64,000 nt of DNA from Pisolithus tinctorius (lineage: Eukaryota > Basidiomycota > Agaricomycetes > Boletales > Pisolithaceae). Below are positions 1 to 11,759 of this stretch, in pieces; positions within the stretch are counted from its first letter, which is position 1; the number at the start of each line of letters is the position of its first letter. The stretch spans positions 2,604,001-2,668,000 of the forward strand of contig JANFAH010000004.1 of the NCBI GenBank assembly GCA_024663395.1, written 5' to 3'. Both the position numbers and the translations under genes were made by a program. The notes below the pieces were generated by a model that was not told where the DNA came from, ran no database searches, and saw nothing but the letters and a program-made list of their open reading frames with translations.

Positions 1-1257
1 AGTGTCATCGAGCAGATTGGCGAAGCTGATCACGCCGGATGGATGCGGAAGAAGGGTGATCACTATAACTCCTGGAAACTGCGGTACTTCATCATTAAAG
101 GGCCACATTTATATATCTTGCGGACTAGTAGTAAGACGGTAAGGCTTTTAGTCTGTTTCTGGGTGTTTCGGGTATTCAAACACCACCCAGGAGACAAAGA
201 TCAAGGGTTACATCAATGTCTCTGGCTACAAGGTCGTGGCGGATGAGAACGTTGATCCTGGACGTTATGGTTTCCGGATCATCCATGAAACAGACAAGAC
301 GCACTCCTTCAGTTCAGACGAACAGATGGTTGTGCGTGAGTGGATGAAGGCTATCATGAAAGCCACCATTGGTAGAGATTATACGAGTTCGTGTCTACTT
401 TTTTTCGGTACCTGTGGGAGATGCTGACTGCCTGCACAGAGCCTGTGGTATCCTCAGTGAATATCCCTACCATACCGTTGACAGTCGCACAAGCCATGAA
501 CCCTGCGCCAAGACCCCCGTCGCCAACAGCACGGGACGCCATACAGAAGGCATTGAGGCGTGAAAACCCCAACCAGCTCTCGACGCGAGATGCCCGCGTG
601 CTCATGAGACTGCCCTCGGAAGACAATCCCCAAGTGGAGGATTCCCAAGAAAAGGAGAAGTCGAGATTAGATCAAATCGTCTCCGCCATCAACGACACCA
701 GTGAATCTAACTCGAGCTTATCGACTCCTAGAGGGTCCACACTAGCGCCACCTCGGCCGTTGAGAGAAGTTCGCCGGACAAACGTTCAGGTCAACGATGG
801 TGTTGGTTTTATTTCATTTTTCGGTGCAATTCTATACATGCTGACGTTCTAGTAGCCCACTATTGACAATAGCTTGATCCCATGGGCCAATTCGCATCTG
901 CCGCAACCACTCCAAGTAGTAGATCCTACTGGGCCGCTGTTCGGTGGCCTCGCTATCCTCCGACTAGCCGAATCCGTGGTAGGAAAATCGACGTCACCAC
1001 CCATTGCTGACTCGGCATTCCCGTCCGGACCTAGTGACGACAAATTGGAGGGCCTTTTCCGTCTTTTTGATTTCCTTCTCGACAACGACGTGAAAGTGGG
1101 GAATGTGAGCATAAATGATGTTCGGCAGGGCAAGAGAGACAAAGTGGTGCAGCTCTTGAAAGCGTTGAAGGCCTGGGAAGATAGACGTAAGGATATCCTA
1201 CGCTCGATGGGCCAAGGGTCAGCTCAGGGTGGTACGTTCATGACCCTGCGGAGATGA
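1..1257 (+). CDS. Boi1/Boi2-like PH-domain polarity protein, 5' end outside the window
   Basis: Fungal Boi proteins bind membrane lipids through a PH domain and link Cdc42 polarity signalling to exocytosis; that role is inferred from resemblance. The frame is already open at base 1. A PH domain is split over two exons (1-138 and 191-386): HAGWMRKKGDHYNSWKLRYF starts the fold and VVREWMKAIMKATIGRDY lies on the last helix. The introns at 139-190 and 387-439 have clean GT-AG ends and keep phase, giving RDYTKPVVSS across the second. The third exon (440 to about 790) is proline- and serine-rich. The last exon (about 873-1257) holds a helical segment with FRLFDFLLDNDVKVGN and ends at TGA. The phase of the third intron does not close cleanly, so a donor is misplaced or one base is extra. 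The SH3 and SAM domains of this family are not visible here. Confidence 0.68.
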
Positions 1258-1528
1258 TGATCGATAAAGGAAGAGAAAACGACGATCCACACATGACATT
1301 TTACCCTGAGGTTATTGGACTCAGAACAGCATTCCCTTCGTTCCCTCTTTTACCACCCCTGAACAGATATAGTCACTCCTTTGCATTGAACTGGTATTTC
1401 GTTCTTTAATTTGGATACCCTGGATTTGGAGATCCGTATTTATTCCGGGTGCTTAGGTTAGGTTAAATGGCTAGCGAATGCGCATTTGAAAACAAGAAAG
1501 CTACAAGGTTCTATGAGGACGAGACAAT

Positions 1529-2323
1529 CTATAGCTTGGCAGGCGACTTCGGGGCTGAGCCTGGCATCTTGGTATGGACTCCAGAAGCTATGAGCCGGTG
1601 GTTTGTAGCATCCCAAATCTTCGGATAACATGAGAAACTGGAGGAAATCCACATGAGAAGGATGATGATATACCTCACAACGCGAGGTTAGTACTCTACT
1701 CCCGCAGCTCAGCGTTGTGGACACGATGCGGAGTCGGTCACCCCTGAAGAAAGGAGTGGATGGATAATGTGTGCGCACCGGAAGATTGATAGGGAGTTGG
1801 ACGTACACCATAGCTGGGGCATGGTACAACACGTTCAGGGATTTGGATACCCCGAATTCAGCGTGCCCTGTGGTTACCAGGCTAAGAAGTGCCATCGGCA
1901 TCGTCGAACAACTGGACAAATGTTAGCCACAGGCATTGACTACCAGTGTCCGATCGACATGCTTGTCTACCAACAACGCAGAACAACCGCCGTGCAGAGC
2001 TCCGTTTCCGTTAATCATATCTGTGACACGCATATAGAGAACGTCAACTTGAAGCAGCTTGGGAAAACAGCGGTATTCTTACCCTCTTCCACTGTAATTT
2101 CGTAGACGATGCGACCTTCAAGTTTTCCTGGCTCCTCCGCCTTCTTCAGCACTGACATCTCTTTCCAAAGAGTTCGAGAGGCTATCTCCGGCTCGAAACC
2201 CTTGACTCCCTCTGCATTGACCTTCTTTACTTGCTCACAAAGAACATCGAAGAATGCTTGCTTGACCTCCGTGGACACATTACCACCGATGAGGGAGACG
2301 TCGACATATTCCCTGGTGTCCAT
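1529..2323 (-). CDS. PaaI-type hotdog thioesterase, copy 1 (187 aa, intact)
   Basis: Predicted acyl-CoA thioesterase of the 4HBT/PaaI hotdog superfamily. Five exons: 2083-2323, 1963-2020, 1807-1911, 1674-1743 and 1529-1618. All phases close to give 187 residues. Hotdog signatures are the N..G.LHGGCS stretch at residues 84-94 (HGG at 90-92), then SKSLNVLYHAPAM and GDRLRIVSTTLSCGSRVLTS on the core strands, and a C-terminal IWDATNHRLIASGVHTKM. The second intron begins with GC instead of GT; the same junction in copy 2 uses GT. The gene converges on the Boi-like gene, whose stop lies about 270 bases away. A diverged copy is at 9342-10142 and a 5' fragment at 10945-10999. Substrate and cell compartment cannot be read from the sequence; no targeting signal is obvious. 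Confidence 0.86.
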
Positions 2324-3080
2324 TTTTCAACCTTGAGAACACCAGTACCACCGAACCGGTGATCGAGGTCGAATGGGGCGCACGAACAGACGAAATATCT
2401 ACTATAGCTTCAGCGAGAATCAACCGGCGTCATTACGCCGCAAATTGCCCAGGACCGAAGGTACACCAAATTGATTTGATTTGTGCGTTATGTAAGACAC
2501 CGTTCCCAGTACCGCTTTGACCACCAGTGCAAAATTCAGTCAGCTACAGTGGGGGTATGACAACTTGTGCGTAGACTACATGATCCCCATCAACAGCATT
2601 GTGCTCGTCGCTTACAAGTTGAGCCTGCTCGGGTAAAGTCAAAGTCTTCAGTTGTCGGTGCCCAGTTTTACTGGGCAGTCAATGTGAGAGGCGTATCACG
2701 GCTTGTATTCGAAGCTAGATCGGGGTTCCCCCCCTGACGACCTGGCTAGCTCTGCAGCCCGGACAGCAAGCGACAAGTCAGGTTTTGATATGTCTGCACC
2801 CGCATCACACACGTTCAGCTATTCATATCGACTCTACTCGTCGCTTACCGCTACAAGTGAAGTTTGTTGTCGTCCAAGCTTATGTATAAGGTTTTCTGGA
2901 TAATTTCTGCAAACCTGCGCGATTCATTGTAGTAGCATGATACCGCCGAGGGTTTTGCTTCGCTTCGAATGTGATTTACAACCTGAACCTCTCAAATAAC
3001 ATTCCAGAAGCGAACATTAGCTTCCCTTTCCTGATTGTTCGCCCATTTCTGAACAGATTCTACGCCAGTAGAACCACGGG
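2324..3080. other. Intergenic, no gene seen
   Basis: About 750 bases upstream of thioesterase copy 1. The first 150 bases resemble the stretches upstream of copies 2 and 3, so the promoter was duplicated along with the gene. No coding frame, RNA gene or repeat could be supported in the rest. Confidence 0.5.
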
Positions 3081-3082
3081 AT

Positions 3083-3600
3083 CTATAATGAAAGAACAGT
3101 TACATTCATGAGGTTGCGACTCGATGATATCCTTGCCTTTCCTGTAATACCCTCCTCCAATGCTTGTTGTTCATTTTCATCCATTGTTACTTGGGGTTTC
3201 GCCTCGAGCACCCTTGTCTCTATTCGCGGCACCGTTATCTCCCGCTCTCGGGAGCCTTGATGCGCAGCGCCGCACTGAGCATGACCACGCTTACGCCGCC
3301 TGGGTCCACTCGGACACGCAGCGACGTCAAGACTTCCTGGCTGGAAAGCTCCCACCTAATCCCGCGGACGTGGAGCCGGTTGATGGAATGGACATAACTG
3401 CCCACTCACTGCGGAAACGAGATTTTGTCTGGTACCGGGTATTGTACAGGCAGACAATAGGACTGTAGATAGAACGTACTTCGACAGGTGATCCGCCTTC
3501 GTCGAGGTAGGTTATGTAATGCCGTGCTTCTCTGACGCTGCCTGGAGTCCAGCCAGCCTCGGTGGCCACAGTTCTGGCAGACAGCAGCTCATATGCCGTG
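3083..3600 (-). CDS. Unrecognised minus-strand gene or remnant
   Basis: An open stretch reads TVATEAGWTPGSVREARHYI and continues to GGSPVE. It is followed by a plausible intron (GTACGT...TACCAG, about 3431-3481) and a second exon of about 110 bases. A further open stretch down to 3083 contains TMDENEQQALEEG. I do not recognise the product. No start codon is clear and the opposite strand is also partly open, so this may be a decayed gene or chance coding potential. Confidence 0.28.
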
Positions 3601-3826
3601 TAGTACAGACAGATACCATTTCACTTGTCCCTTTTCCAGTCATCATCTAGCCAGATAGTCTGTTTGTACAGTTATAGTATAGGATTGTTCGAATTCGTCT
3701 GCAGGCATAATACAGAATCCCTATGCAAATCCCTCCCTGGGTGCCCTCCCTACTGCAAATCCCACATATACTGCTCCTTCTGTTCACCGCCCACACGTCC
3801 CCCACCCTCCCAGCTCCCTCCTGAAC

Positions 3827-4320
3827 ATGTTCCAGGGTTCCCCCGACCATGGGCTGCCTGAGCGGTCCCATAACGCAAGCGTGGACATGAGCTTTGGCCA
3901 ATTAATAGCATCGGCTTCCGGTGGGCTGGGTGGGTCGCAAAACATGTCTTCCTCCCGTAGTACACAAGAAAGCGGCTCGTTATTGTCTTCGACAGATCGT
4001 AGCGCCTCTAGGGGACACCAAAGTATGAACCTAAACCCAGTTTTGGGGCGAATGTCAGTTTCTGGAGGAATGAGTGAGCAGACCCAAAACACGCCTTCCC
4101 CAGTCAATTCGCAGCTTGAAAATGATTTCGGCTTCACAAGACCATTGAGCCAGTCCTTGGTAAGTATTATTAATAGTAATAAAGCATGCTGCACGACACA
4201 CAAAGACTTACTCAATGTTAGATGCAAGGGGGTACAGGTCATGAAGGCGGGGGCCAATGCTGTCACACACCAAAGGTGTTTGGTGAGGTGGACATGGATG
4301 TAGCTGATGAATGGAGATGA
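3827..4320 (+). CDS. Unrecognised serine-rich ORF, probably spliced
   Basis: The ATG at 3827 opens a frame rich in Ser, Gly and Asn (QLIASASGGLGGSQNMSSSR is typical) to about 4158. A GTAAGT donor there is followed by a TTAG acceptor at about 4220. The next segment is short and its frame is uncertain. Such low-complexity sequence is seen in fungal transcriptional regulators, but no domain is visible, so no function is assigned. Confidence 0.27.
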
Positions 4321-4449
4321 AGACCATAGCCCTCATGTGAAGAAGGACGGCCAGAAATGTCGGCAGTCATCCCTCGCACAAGAACAAGTTGTCAATGCCA
4401 AAGAAAAAGGAGGAAGCGAGTTAAGCGCCAATAAAGTTCTTAAGCGCCC

Positions 4450-5112
4450 GTGTACGGCATTCCGGTTTTCGACATATCTCCGCCAATTCTGCAGACACTG
4501 AAACCATTCCCACACTCGCTTGTAGTGCTCAGCCACGCGATCCCACCTTCCAAAATTGGAAAGGATTTGTGCACTCCACACGTTTCTACAGCACTCCCTC
4601 CAAAAGACGCTCATTTCGCTAATTCTTCTGATATGGCCGCCTCCACATCAATCATTTCGCTTGTCCCCTTTGCTAGGGACCATGGCTACATATATCTACC
4701 AGGAGTTCCTACTAGCTTCCGTCCTGAAGCATCCTGGTACATCCCACCCTCGTCTGCCCCCTCTCAGCCCATCCAGCTTGGACAGCATGTTCTTTTTGTC
4801 AGTATGACCTCTAGGAGGACATTCTTTGGTCGCCTCAGGTCTGTCATTCACTTGGAAAGGTCTTATGTGGTCGTTTCAGTCTCTCCAGTCCAAGAAGCAT
4901 ATGGATCCTTCCTCCCTGCTCCCTGCAACGTCTTCATACCAGTCTCGTCCATCATTCTTCCAAAATTGCGACAGCTACAGTATAATCTACTGTTCTCCAC
5001 TCTCCCTGATTGCATCCATGATGAGTATGATGCACATCTTGCCTCCTTATTGCAAGATACAGCAGAAGACGCTCCCCCTTCATCCTCTCTTCCAACAGAG
5101 CCTCATTCATGA
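4450..5112 (+). CDS. Unrecognised 220-residue ORF
   Basis: A single open frame of 220 codons from ATG to TGA, with ordinary composition and several hydrophobic strands (QLGQHVLFVSMTSRRTFFGR, CNVFIPVSSIILPK). No family is recognised. It lies just upstream of a decayed transposon, so it may be part of an element. Another possible start is the methionine at codon 62 (about 4633), which begins MAASTSIISLVPFARDHGYI. Confidence 0.35.
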   Translation: MYGIPVFDISPPILQTLKPFPHSLVVLSHAIPPSKIGKDLCTPHVSTALPPKDAHFANSSDMAASTSIISLVPFARDHGYIYLPGVPTSFRPEASWYIPPSSAPSQPIQLGQHVLFVSMTSRRTFFGRLRSVIHLERSYVVVSVSPVQEAYGSFLPAPCNVFIPVSSIILPKLRQLQYNLLFSTLPDCIHDEYDAHLASLLQDTAEDAPPSSSLPTEPHS

Positions 5113-5215
5113 AGTTTTTATTTGCTTCACTGAGAGGACAGTAAGGGTGGGGGAAAGTTGCGATCCCTTATGCTCCTGTCACCCCACAGACCCCCAAAGC
5201 TTGACCCCTGTTGAC

Positions 5216-5930
5216 ATCTGACTCACCCTGTCCGCTTTTGGATGTACTATATCGGCATCAGATCAGCGCTGCCTCTCTGTCATCCCACTTTGGCCCAGAA
5301 ACGATCTCTTCGAGATGTGACATGCACAGCCTCCCCCTAATGCGATTCCAGTGCGCTTTCCCAGTTTCTGACATTACTTGACTCATACTTTGACATTCTG
5401 ACTGTCTTTGACTCACCTATTGCCAATACTTACCAATCTTTTGCCCTTGCTTACTGATTCTTCGCCTTTTGGCTTACTTATCCTTACCAATGCTCACCAA
5501 TGCTTTCTAAGACAATTACCCACCGCTTACATTCCTTACTCATCAGTTACCAATCACTTACCAAGTGTTTGCACCTTGTTTTCCATAGGCAACGCCCCTG
5601 TACTGTATATAAATCACTGTACTTAGGTAGCAAAAAAAAAAAGAAAAAAAGACATCAGAGAGCCCCTCTTGCTCGCATTTTATTATCATTCAGTAAATCA
5701 CTCAGCAGCTTCGATAGTTGAGACTTTATTAAGGGTCTAACTATCGTCTACTTCGCTTATTCTCATCTATCATTGATCTACTTCGCCCCAAGTCCTCCCT
5801 GAGCTCAGTGAAGCTCAGGACATCGAATTAAGTCATCATCCACCCTTCTGTAGGCTGACAGCAGTCTACCCCATCGCTTCCTCTCGCATTCCTGCTCCTT
5901 CTTCGTCAGGAGCACCCCCAACCCTCAGCA
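5216..5930. other. Pyrimidine-rich stretch, possible solo LTR
   Basis: No gene. The segment repeats short words built on TTACCAAT (about 5420-5570). It has a TATATAAAT box at about 5607 and an A-rich run at 5631-5650, the parts expected in a fungal LTR. TG...CA ends and target duplications were not found, so an LTR origin is only a suggestion. Confidence 0.25.
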
Positions 5931-6059
5931 CTCATCTTTGAGTGTTGTAGTTCGCAAAAACCCTCCCAAAGAACAGGTTCCACCATCTAGGTACCGCATA
6001 GGCACACCACCACTTGCTTTCATTGTCTTTTGTGTTGGTTTTGGTTGGTTTCCACCACT

Positions 6060-8577
6060 GAACCTCACTTTGACTCACACCGGATACCTTTGACATGCTT
6101 GAGGATTCAGTCCATGAAGACATCCATAAACATGTCTTTGATGCCAGTCTCCATCTTCATTTTCACATAGCACATCTTACCCATGCCGCTGGAAACATCC
6201 TGAAACATGGTATGGAGCTTGGCCATCGTTTCTTCACGAGTCCATGGCAGGTTCATCTTGTGGTCATGAGCATTAGACCTGCAGGGGATATGTAAAAGAG
6301 CTCACCACAAGGAAGTGCCATGCACGATCGACGAGATCTTGCATGGTCTCAGTGCGACGACCCTTTTTTGTACGTAGTGCAACCTCTTCCTGTGCTGATC
6401 CATCCTCGGATTCCATCACATTTGACCTGTTACCAAGAGAGTGAGTGTCATTGTGGTCAGCTACCGCCTCTCTTCCAACTTGGTTGGGTCCTGAATCAGT
6501 GCCCTTGACCCAGCAATTGCAACAAAAAAATTTGCCCTGCAGGCCAACATGGCATGCAAGCTCACTCTGCATGTGATTGTCACCAAGCATCACAAGCACA
6601 GCCAGTATGACGAGAATCATCTCACTGGCCTGCACATCCCATGCCCAGATGCCATGTGTTTGCGCATTCCTGTGAAAGTATTGTGATCATGGCTCAAGGG
6701 AGTTCTCAGATGTGGCAAGTGACTTACGAAAGCTGGTCAACAATACCATCCAGCATCTCTAAGGGAGGTGCAATGTTAGACATTGCAAGGAAGTGAATGT
6801 TGCTCTCCTGGTGAACCATAGCACAAGGGAGGCCAGCCACTGTGAAAAGAAAGGAATTATGCTTGTTCCACTTCTTGGACATGTTACCGGATGTGTCGTC
6901 GCAATAAAGCCACATCATGTAAGTGACGACACGATGTCCCCAGGATTGTGTGCGCCACCTGTTGCCCACAGTGGGATCTGTGAATGACCATGGCAAGATG
7001 CCTGCTCCTCTCATTTGTAATAAACCTGGGATATGGGGTAATGACCATGCATCGACAGAGAATGACAGTATGTACACACCTATTATGTTGCATGGATCAG
7101 GCAGGCCATCCGTTTGATGAGTTTGGAGAAGGTGAGGGAAAGAGAGGAGAAGGTCACTGGCTGGTACCTCAACAGTATCATATGCATGGACCACGTATCC
7201 ATGTGTGTGACTATTTCCAACTGGCTGCATTCACCATACACGAGCCCAAAACTCTGGGTCAGATTCTCACTTCAAAATCTTTGTGTACCAGCGTTCAGGT
7301 ATGACAATCATGCCATCAATCAACTTGGTTGGCTCAAAGATGTAGAAGTCCTGGCGGCCCTTCTGTAGCATGGGTGTGGTGAGGCTGGGATCGATCTCGT
7401 GCAACCATCTGGCAGCTTGCCATGGTTGGTCCAATTGGCCTCCCATGTCTTCTGGGTAGTGGTGAATATGTGGGCAGACACGCAGATTACCCATTTCCTG
7501 TGCATGATCAGATGGTTGGGGGATGAATGAGATGAAGCCATACCTGTGCAATGATGGATGGGAGATGGTTGACATAATAAACATGGCCGAGCAATCCTTG
7601 GTAGCATAGTGAAGGTACTCCATACTTCATCTGAAGTGTGCTATCAAGATCTTTGAGGTTCCTAATGGAAGGGATATGATCCATGCCAAGGACTGTAAGT
7701 CCCCACAGGATAACCTGTAGTTGCGTGTCAGAGAATAACAAACGGGGAAGATGCCATAGAATGTCGAGGATGCATGTCTATCCATTCATGTATCAGTGAA
7801 ACTGGCATGTTTGGAAAGAACAGAAAGACGAACCTGTTTGTTGGGCCATGGAAACCATGGTAAGTTTGGGGTGGTCTCACCATGTTGTGTTGGACGTGAT
7901 GTGCCAGGCTGGAGAGGTTCTGTCATTGTTCATCAGTGCAAGGTAGCATAAACCATGTAGGATGACATCTGACTCACCTTCCTCATACAAATCATCATTG
8001 ATTGCTGGGGGAGTGTCAGATCCATCTTCATCAGATGATTGGAGATCATCACCATGGGCCAACCAGGTGGCCAAGCTGCTAGCCAGCATCATTAGTGACT
8101 GATCATAGGCAGATGCTGAATACAACTGGTCATGGTCAATAGCATCCCAATTGAGCTGAAAACCATCATAATTCTCCTGGGTGACTTCGGTACATTGCGT
8201 GTTGGCACCCTCAGTGGGTTTGAAGGCAGGAGACGGTGAGTCTGAGAGATCTGTTAGGAGTTCAAGCAATGGCGACCTCACATCAGGTCAAAGAGGGGAA
8301 CTTGAGGGGCGCTGTGGAGAAAGGAGGTGCTTGACATTTTCTTGATGGGGAGCAGTCTTCTCATGTTGTCGAGCTGCATGGGTGTCTCGCCACTTGTTGT
8401 CCTTGCAAGCAACACAAGTCCACTTGTACTGGTGTTGACCAGTGCCCATGGCCCAGTCTGTTCATGTTGATTCGTGGGGTCAGCATGTTTGCCGTGTGAA
8501 TGGCCACACGCATGGCTCAGCAGTAACATAATAGCATGAAGTAGCGAACTTACACCGAGGGTGCTCAAAGTCCTCAC
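6060..8577 (-). pseudogene. Plavaka-type DNA transposase, decayed
   Basis: Plavaka elements are CACTA-related cut-and-paste transposons common in basidiomycetes. Family landmarks appear in the expected order from 8577 downward. A Cys-rich head (TCVACKDNKWRDTHAARQHE) lies at about 8400. Then come WFPWPNKQ at about 7840, HHYPEDMGGQLDQPWQAARW at about 7450, and WLYCDDTSGNMSKKWNKHNS with SNIAPPLEMLDGIVDQL at 6724-6900. LGDNHMQSELACHVGLQGKF with a C-x2-C lies at about 6560, and METGIKDMFMDVFMD at about 6120, just before a stop. Frames shift repeatedly, partly through introns, and the C-terminal third is missing. No terminal inverted repeats or target duplications were identified. The copy is judged inactive. 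Confidence 0.8.
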
Positions 8578-9040
8578 TCATTTCAACCTTGTGTTAAAAT
8601 TTGAGCACTCAACCACTTTCACCAAAGTGTCAGATCCATTTTTACTTGTGTCTCCTATGATTTCAAAACAATATGCTCTGTAATAAAATGTCTGATGCAA
8701 ACTGTAGTGAAAATAGCTCCCACCCTATTTAAGAATGTGCCAGACTCATGTCACACGTTCTCAAGTTGGCATGATTGCGTAAATTGTGTCTGTATGGATC
8801 CGTGGGGTGGCCGTGTAGTCTCGGCACCAGACACTTTCGTCCTTGCCTCGGAAAGCCTCGGGACCTGTTTTAGCACACGACAGCTAAGGGGGTTTCAGCC
8901 CCGTGTGTCCTAAAATGGCGCGTTACAAGACTAGTGAAGACCAGAGCTCAACTGACCGAAAGACATCTGCACTTGATTAAAATGGACGGAAGGCTTCCAC
9001 GTGCCCCGTTAGCGACTCTTCAATGGTAGCAAGTTTTGCA
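8578..9040. other. Intergenic, transposon 5' flank
   Basis: Sequence upstream of the Plavaka start. No gene, inverted repeat or recognisable element end was found. The GGGGTTTCAGCCCC-type palindromic word at about 8889 is the only local structure noticed. Confidence 0.4.
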
Positions 9041-9341
9041 GAGGGATATCCTACGCTCAATGACAGCTCAAAGGGGAACTTTTTTATGGCCCTGCAGAGA
9101 TGATCGAATGATGATCGTTAGTGAGAGAATGACGACCACGTGACACATTCACCGAGCAACAGTCATCCCGTCGCACTGAATTGATTTGGTATTTCGCTCT
9201 TTCTACCGCAATTTGGATACCCTGGAACTGCAGATCCCTATCTATTTCGAGTATGATTCGGAAACAGTGCTCTAATAGGTTAAGTAGAGTAGCTAGTAGC
9301 ATGCGCCCGTAAAAAACTAGACAATTGCAGAAGGGACAGAG
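9040..9341 (+). repeat. Duplicated 3' tail of the Boi-like gene
   Basis: The stretch around 9045-9110 (GGATATCCTACGCTCAATG, then GGCCCTGCAGAGATGATCG) matches the last codons and stop region of the Boi-like gene at about 1190-1260. Similarity then continues without a break through the thioesterase genes (1529-2323 against 9342-10142). The block was therefore duplicated as one piece of roughly 1.2 kb with its breakpoint inside the Boi-like coding sequence. Divergence is clear and includes small indels. Confidence 0.75.
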
Positions 9342-10142
9342 CTACAGCTTGGCAGTTGACTTGGTGGTTGAGGCTAGCATTATGGTGTGGACCCCAGAGG
9401 CTACGAGCCGGTGGTTTGTAGGCGTCCCAAATCTTATAGCATGAGAAATTGACGAAAATTCATGTGAGAGGACGAATGATATACCTCACAACAAGAGGTC
9501 AACACCCGACTCCCGTAGCTCAGCGTTGTGGACACGATGCGGAGCCGGTCACACCTAAAGAAAGGACTTTGTAAGGCGCACACTGGAGGATTGACACGGA
9601 CTTGGACGCACACCATGGCTGGGCCGTGGTACAGTATGTTGAGGGATTTAGATACCCCGAACTCGACGCGGCCTGTTGTCGCTAGGCCAAGAAGTATCAC
9701 CGGCATCCTCGAACAGCTAGGCGAGTGTTAGTCGTAGGCATAAACTACCGGTGAGATCCAGTCGACATACTTGTCTATCAACAACGCCGAACAACCACCG
9801 TGCAGGGCTCCGTTTAGATTAACCATGTCTGTGACGTGCGATGGACGACGGAGCAAGCATCAACTTGAAGGAGCTCACTGAGACATCAACAGTATCCCTA
9901 CCCTCTCCCACAGAGATTTCAAAGACAGTACGAGCTTCAAGTTTTTCCGGCTCCTCGGCTTTCTTCCGCATTGACATCTCCATCCAAACTGTTCGGGAGG
10001 CTATCTCAGGCTCGAAACCCTTGTATCGCTTTGCCTTTGCGTTCTTTATTCGCGCAAAAAAAGCATCGAAGAAAGCTTGCTTGAGCTTTGTTGAGACATT
10101 ACCACCGATGAGAGAGATGTCGACATGTTCCCTGACGTCCAT
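9342..10142 (-). CDS. PaaI-type hotdog thioesterase, copy 2 (one apparent extra base)
   Basis: Same five-exon structure as copy 1: 9902-10142, 9771-9828, 9612-9716, 9485-9554 and 9342-9432. Exons 1-4 have exactly the same lengths as in copy 1. Exon 5 is 91 instead of 90 bases because one extra base near 9420 breaks the frame after the IWDA motif. Removing it would restore a tail ending TAKL as in copy 1 (PAKL). The LHGGCSALL hotdog motif is kept. Introns are GT-AG throughout, including the one that starts with GC in copy 1. The paralogues have diverged, so this is not a recent duplication. Either this copy is a young pseudogene or the extra base is a sequence error. Confidence 0.8.
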
Positions 10143-10469
10143 TTTTCAATCTCGGGAAGGCCAGTCCGAGTCAGGGATTGAAATTGTGAAGGAGTGCAGG
10201 AATAGGGCGAAAGCACCTTCATGTGAGAAATGACTCGGGTCGGCGTCAACGTCCCATACATCACCCGCGAGGCACATATCACGGAGAAACATAAGAGCAG
10301 CTTCCAAATAATATGTAACCACCTCCCTCCCATTGCTAGTGAGTTACACTTGATAGTACTACTAGACCACTGCGAGCTCCCTGCGGCTATTAGTGCGAGT
10401 CTCATGCGAAAGTGACCGATGTCATTCAAACGCGGACTAATGGTCAAAATCTCATCAAATCACCTCAGC
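10143..10469. other. Upstream region of thioesterase copy 2
   Basis: No gene. Short blocks such as CAGTGAGTTACACT (about 10340, and again about 11170 upstream of the third fragment) are shared between the thioesterase upstream regions. They are candidate promoter pieces carried by the duplications. Confidence 0.4.
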
Positions 10470-10944
10470 TAAGTTTCAGGTGAACCTGGTACTGAGGTGA
10501 GCCGTACTGTACTGAGTCTGTAAGCAACTCAACTTTGTCGATGATTCTTTTTGGTCCAATTATCCTTGGCCACCCCGGCGAAGGGTCTTGTTGGAGACGA
10601 TAAATATCCGCCTGGTCACGGAGATTTGCTACACCCAAGCTTGTTCTTGACGCTCTGACGTGTCTCCGCTCACGAGCAATATGACAGAACTGCTCTCGAC
10701 AGCCTGCATCCTCGTTAGCATCGTAACCACGTCCTTCATGACGTTAAGGATTTGTTGGTCGAGTTTGGAGCGGACGATGAAAGTGGGGATTTCAAAACGA
10801 CGCAGTTTGCGAGTACTGGCGTGGTTGGTACATCGCAAAGCAGGTTGTCAAAGAGCACAGGGATGCAATCAGAGACGTAGAGACTTTGAGAGCTTGAAAT
10901 ACTGTGAATCAGGATTGTCAGCGTGTCAGAGCTGGGCATGAGCT
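10470..10944 (-). pseudogene. Fragment of an IRG-like GTPase (third copy)
   Basis: Similar to the 3' half of the IRG-like gene at 14470-15784 and colinear with 14500-14945. Recognisable pieces are RFEIPTFIVRSKLDQQILNV on the strand carrying the base-specificity motif, and the C-terminal block around 10510-10600. The G1 P-loop half is absent and frames shift several times. The fragment ends exactly where a truncated thioesterase first exon begins, so a rearrangement joined the two. Confidence 0.75.
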
Positions 10945-10999
10945 CTGTGACACATTACCACCGATGAGGGAGATGTCGACGTGTTCCCTAGTGCCCATT
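10945..10999 (-). pseudogene. 5' fragment of a third thioesterase copy
   Basis: Starts MGTREHVDISLIGGNVS, matching the first 17 codons of thioesterase copies 1 and 2, then breaks off into the IRG-like fragment. About 100 bases upstream of its ATG also match the other two upstream regions. Confidence 0.78.
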
Positions 11000-11759
11000 T
11001 TTCAATCTTGAGAAGGTCAGTCTGAGTCAGCGATCGAGGTCAGTGGAGGGGTGTATGAACAGGCGGAATACCTTCTTGCCTCGCAATTTGCGCAGGGATA
11101 ACCCATAGCACGGGGAACCGTCGGACCATGTAGACAGCTCCGAGCCAAAGTAACACTTTCCAATCGCCAGTGAGTTACACTATGATACCCACTCTTCCAG
11201 TGTCAATGCCATATCTGCATGTGCTGAAGGGATCTAACAAGGCCCCTTGGCTAAGTAGAAAGTATTCTTGCCGCGCAGGTGCTGTTAGTTTAGGTGGTAA
11301 TTCTACTACTAGACATCGTAAGATCTGCTATACCTTGATGTTTGTGTTTTCTCGATTTCACTTCACTACTTGTTGCACTGGGACCACGCTCGCCACAAAA
11401 AGGAAGCTTCAAAAAGTTCAGAGGATACAAGAATATTTAGATCGTGCACGAAAGGAACACAGACAAAAGGGGTGATATGTGACCAACGGGAACGACGATT
11501 CAGATCGAGGAGTGGGTGATTAAAAATTGCTTCGCCTTCCAGGCCAGCGAGATGTGATAGATTCTCCTGGACCGCATTGAGGCGACCTTGCGCACTGACA
11601 CCGGGAAATCTTCGATGTCAGAGAATATCTTGTCGTCAGGATTTTGAACTTACACATTATACAGCAGTGGTTGATGTGTTTGTCGGCGCGAAAGTGATTG
11701 GGGTCGATGATCAAAGCAATGTTGACCGTTCGGAGACCGACTCCGCAAGGTAACCTTTC
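11000..11759. other. Intergenic, no gene supported
   Basis: Begins with the duplicated thioesterase upstream sequence. A 101-codon plus-strand frame at 11170-11475 has no recognisable content. The 11520-11759 part may include the 3' untranslated region or a last small exon of the membrane-protein gene; nothing firmer can be said. Confidence 0.35.

Noticed and set aside
5216..5930. A firm solo-LTR call
   Set aside because: No inverted TG...CA ends or target duplication could be found, so it is listed only as a possibility.
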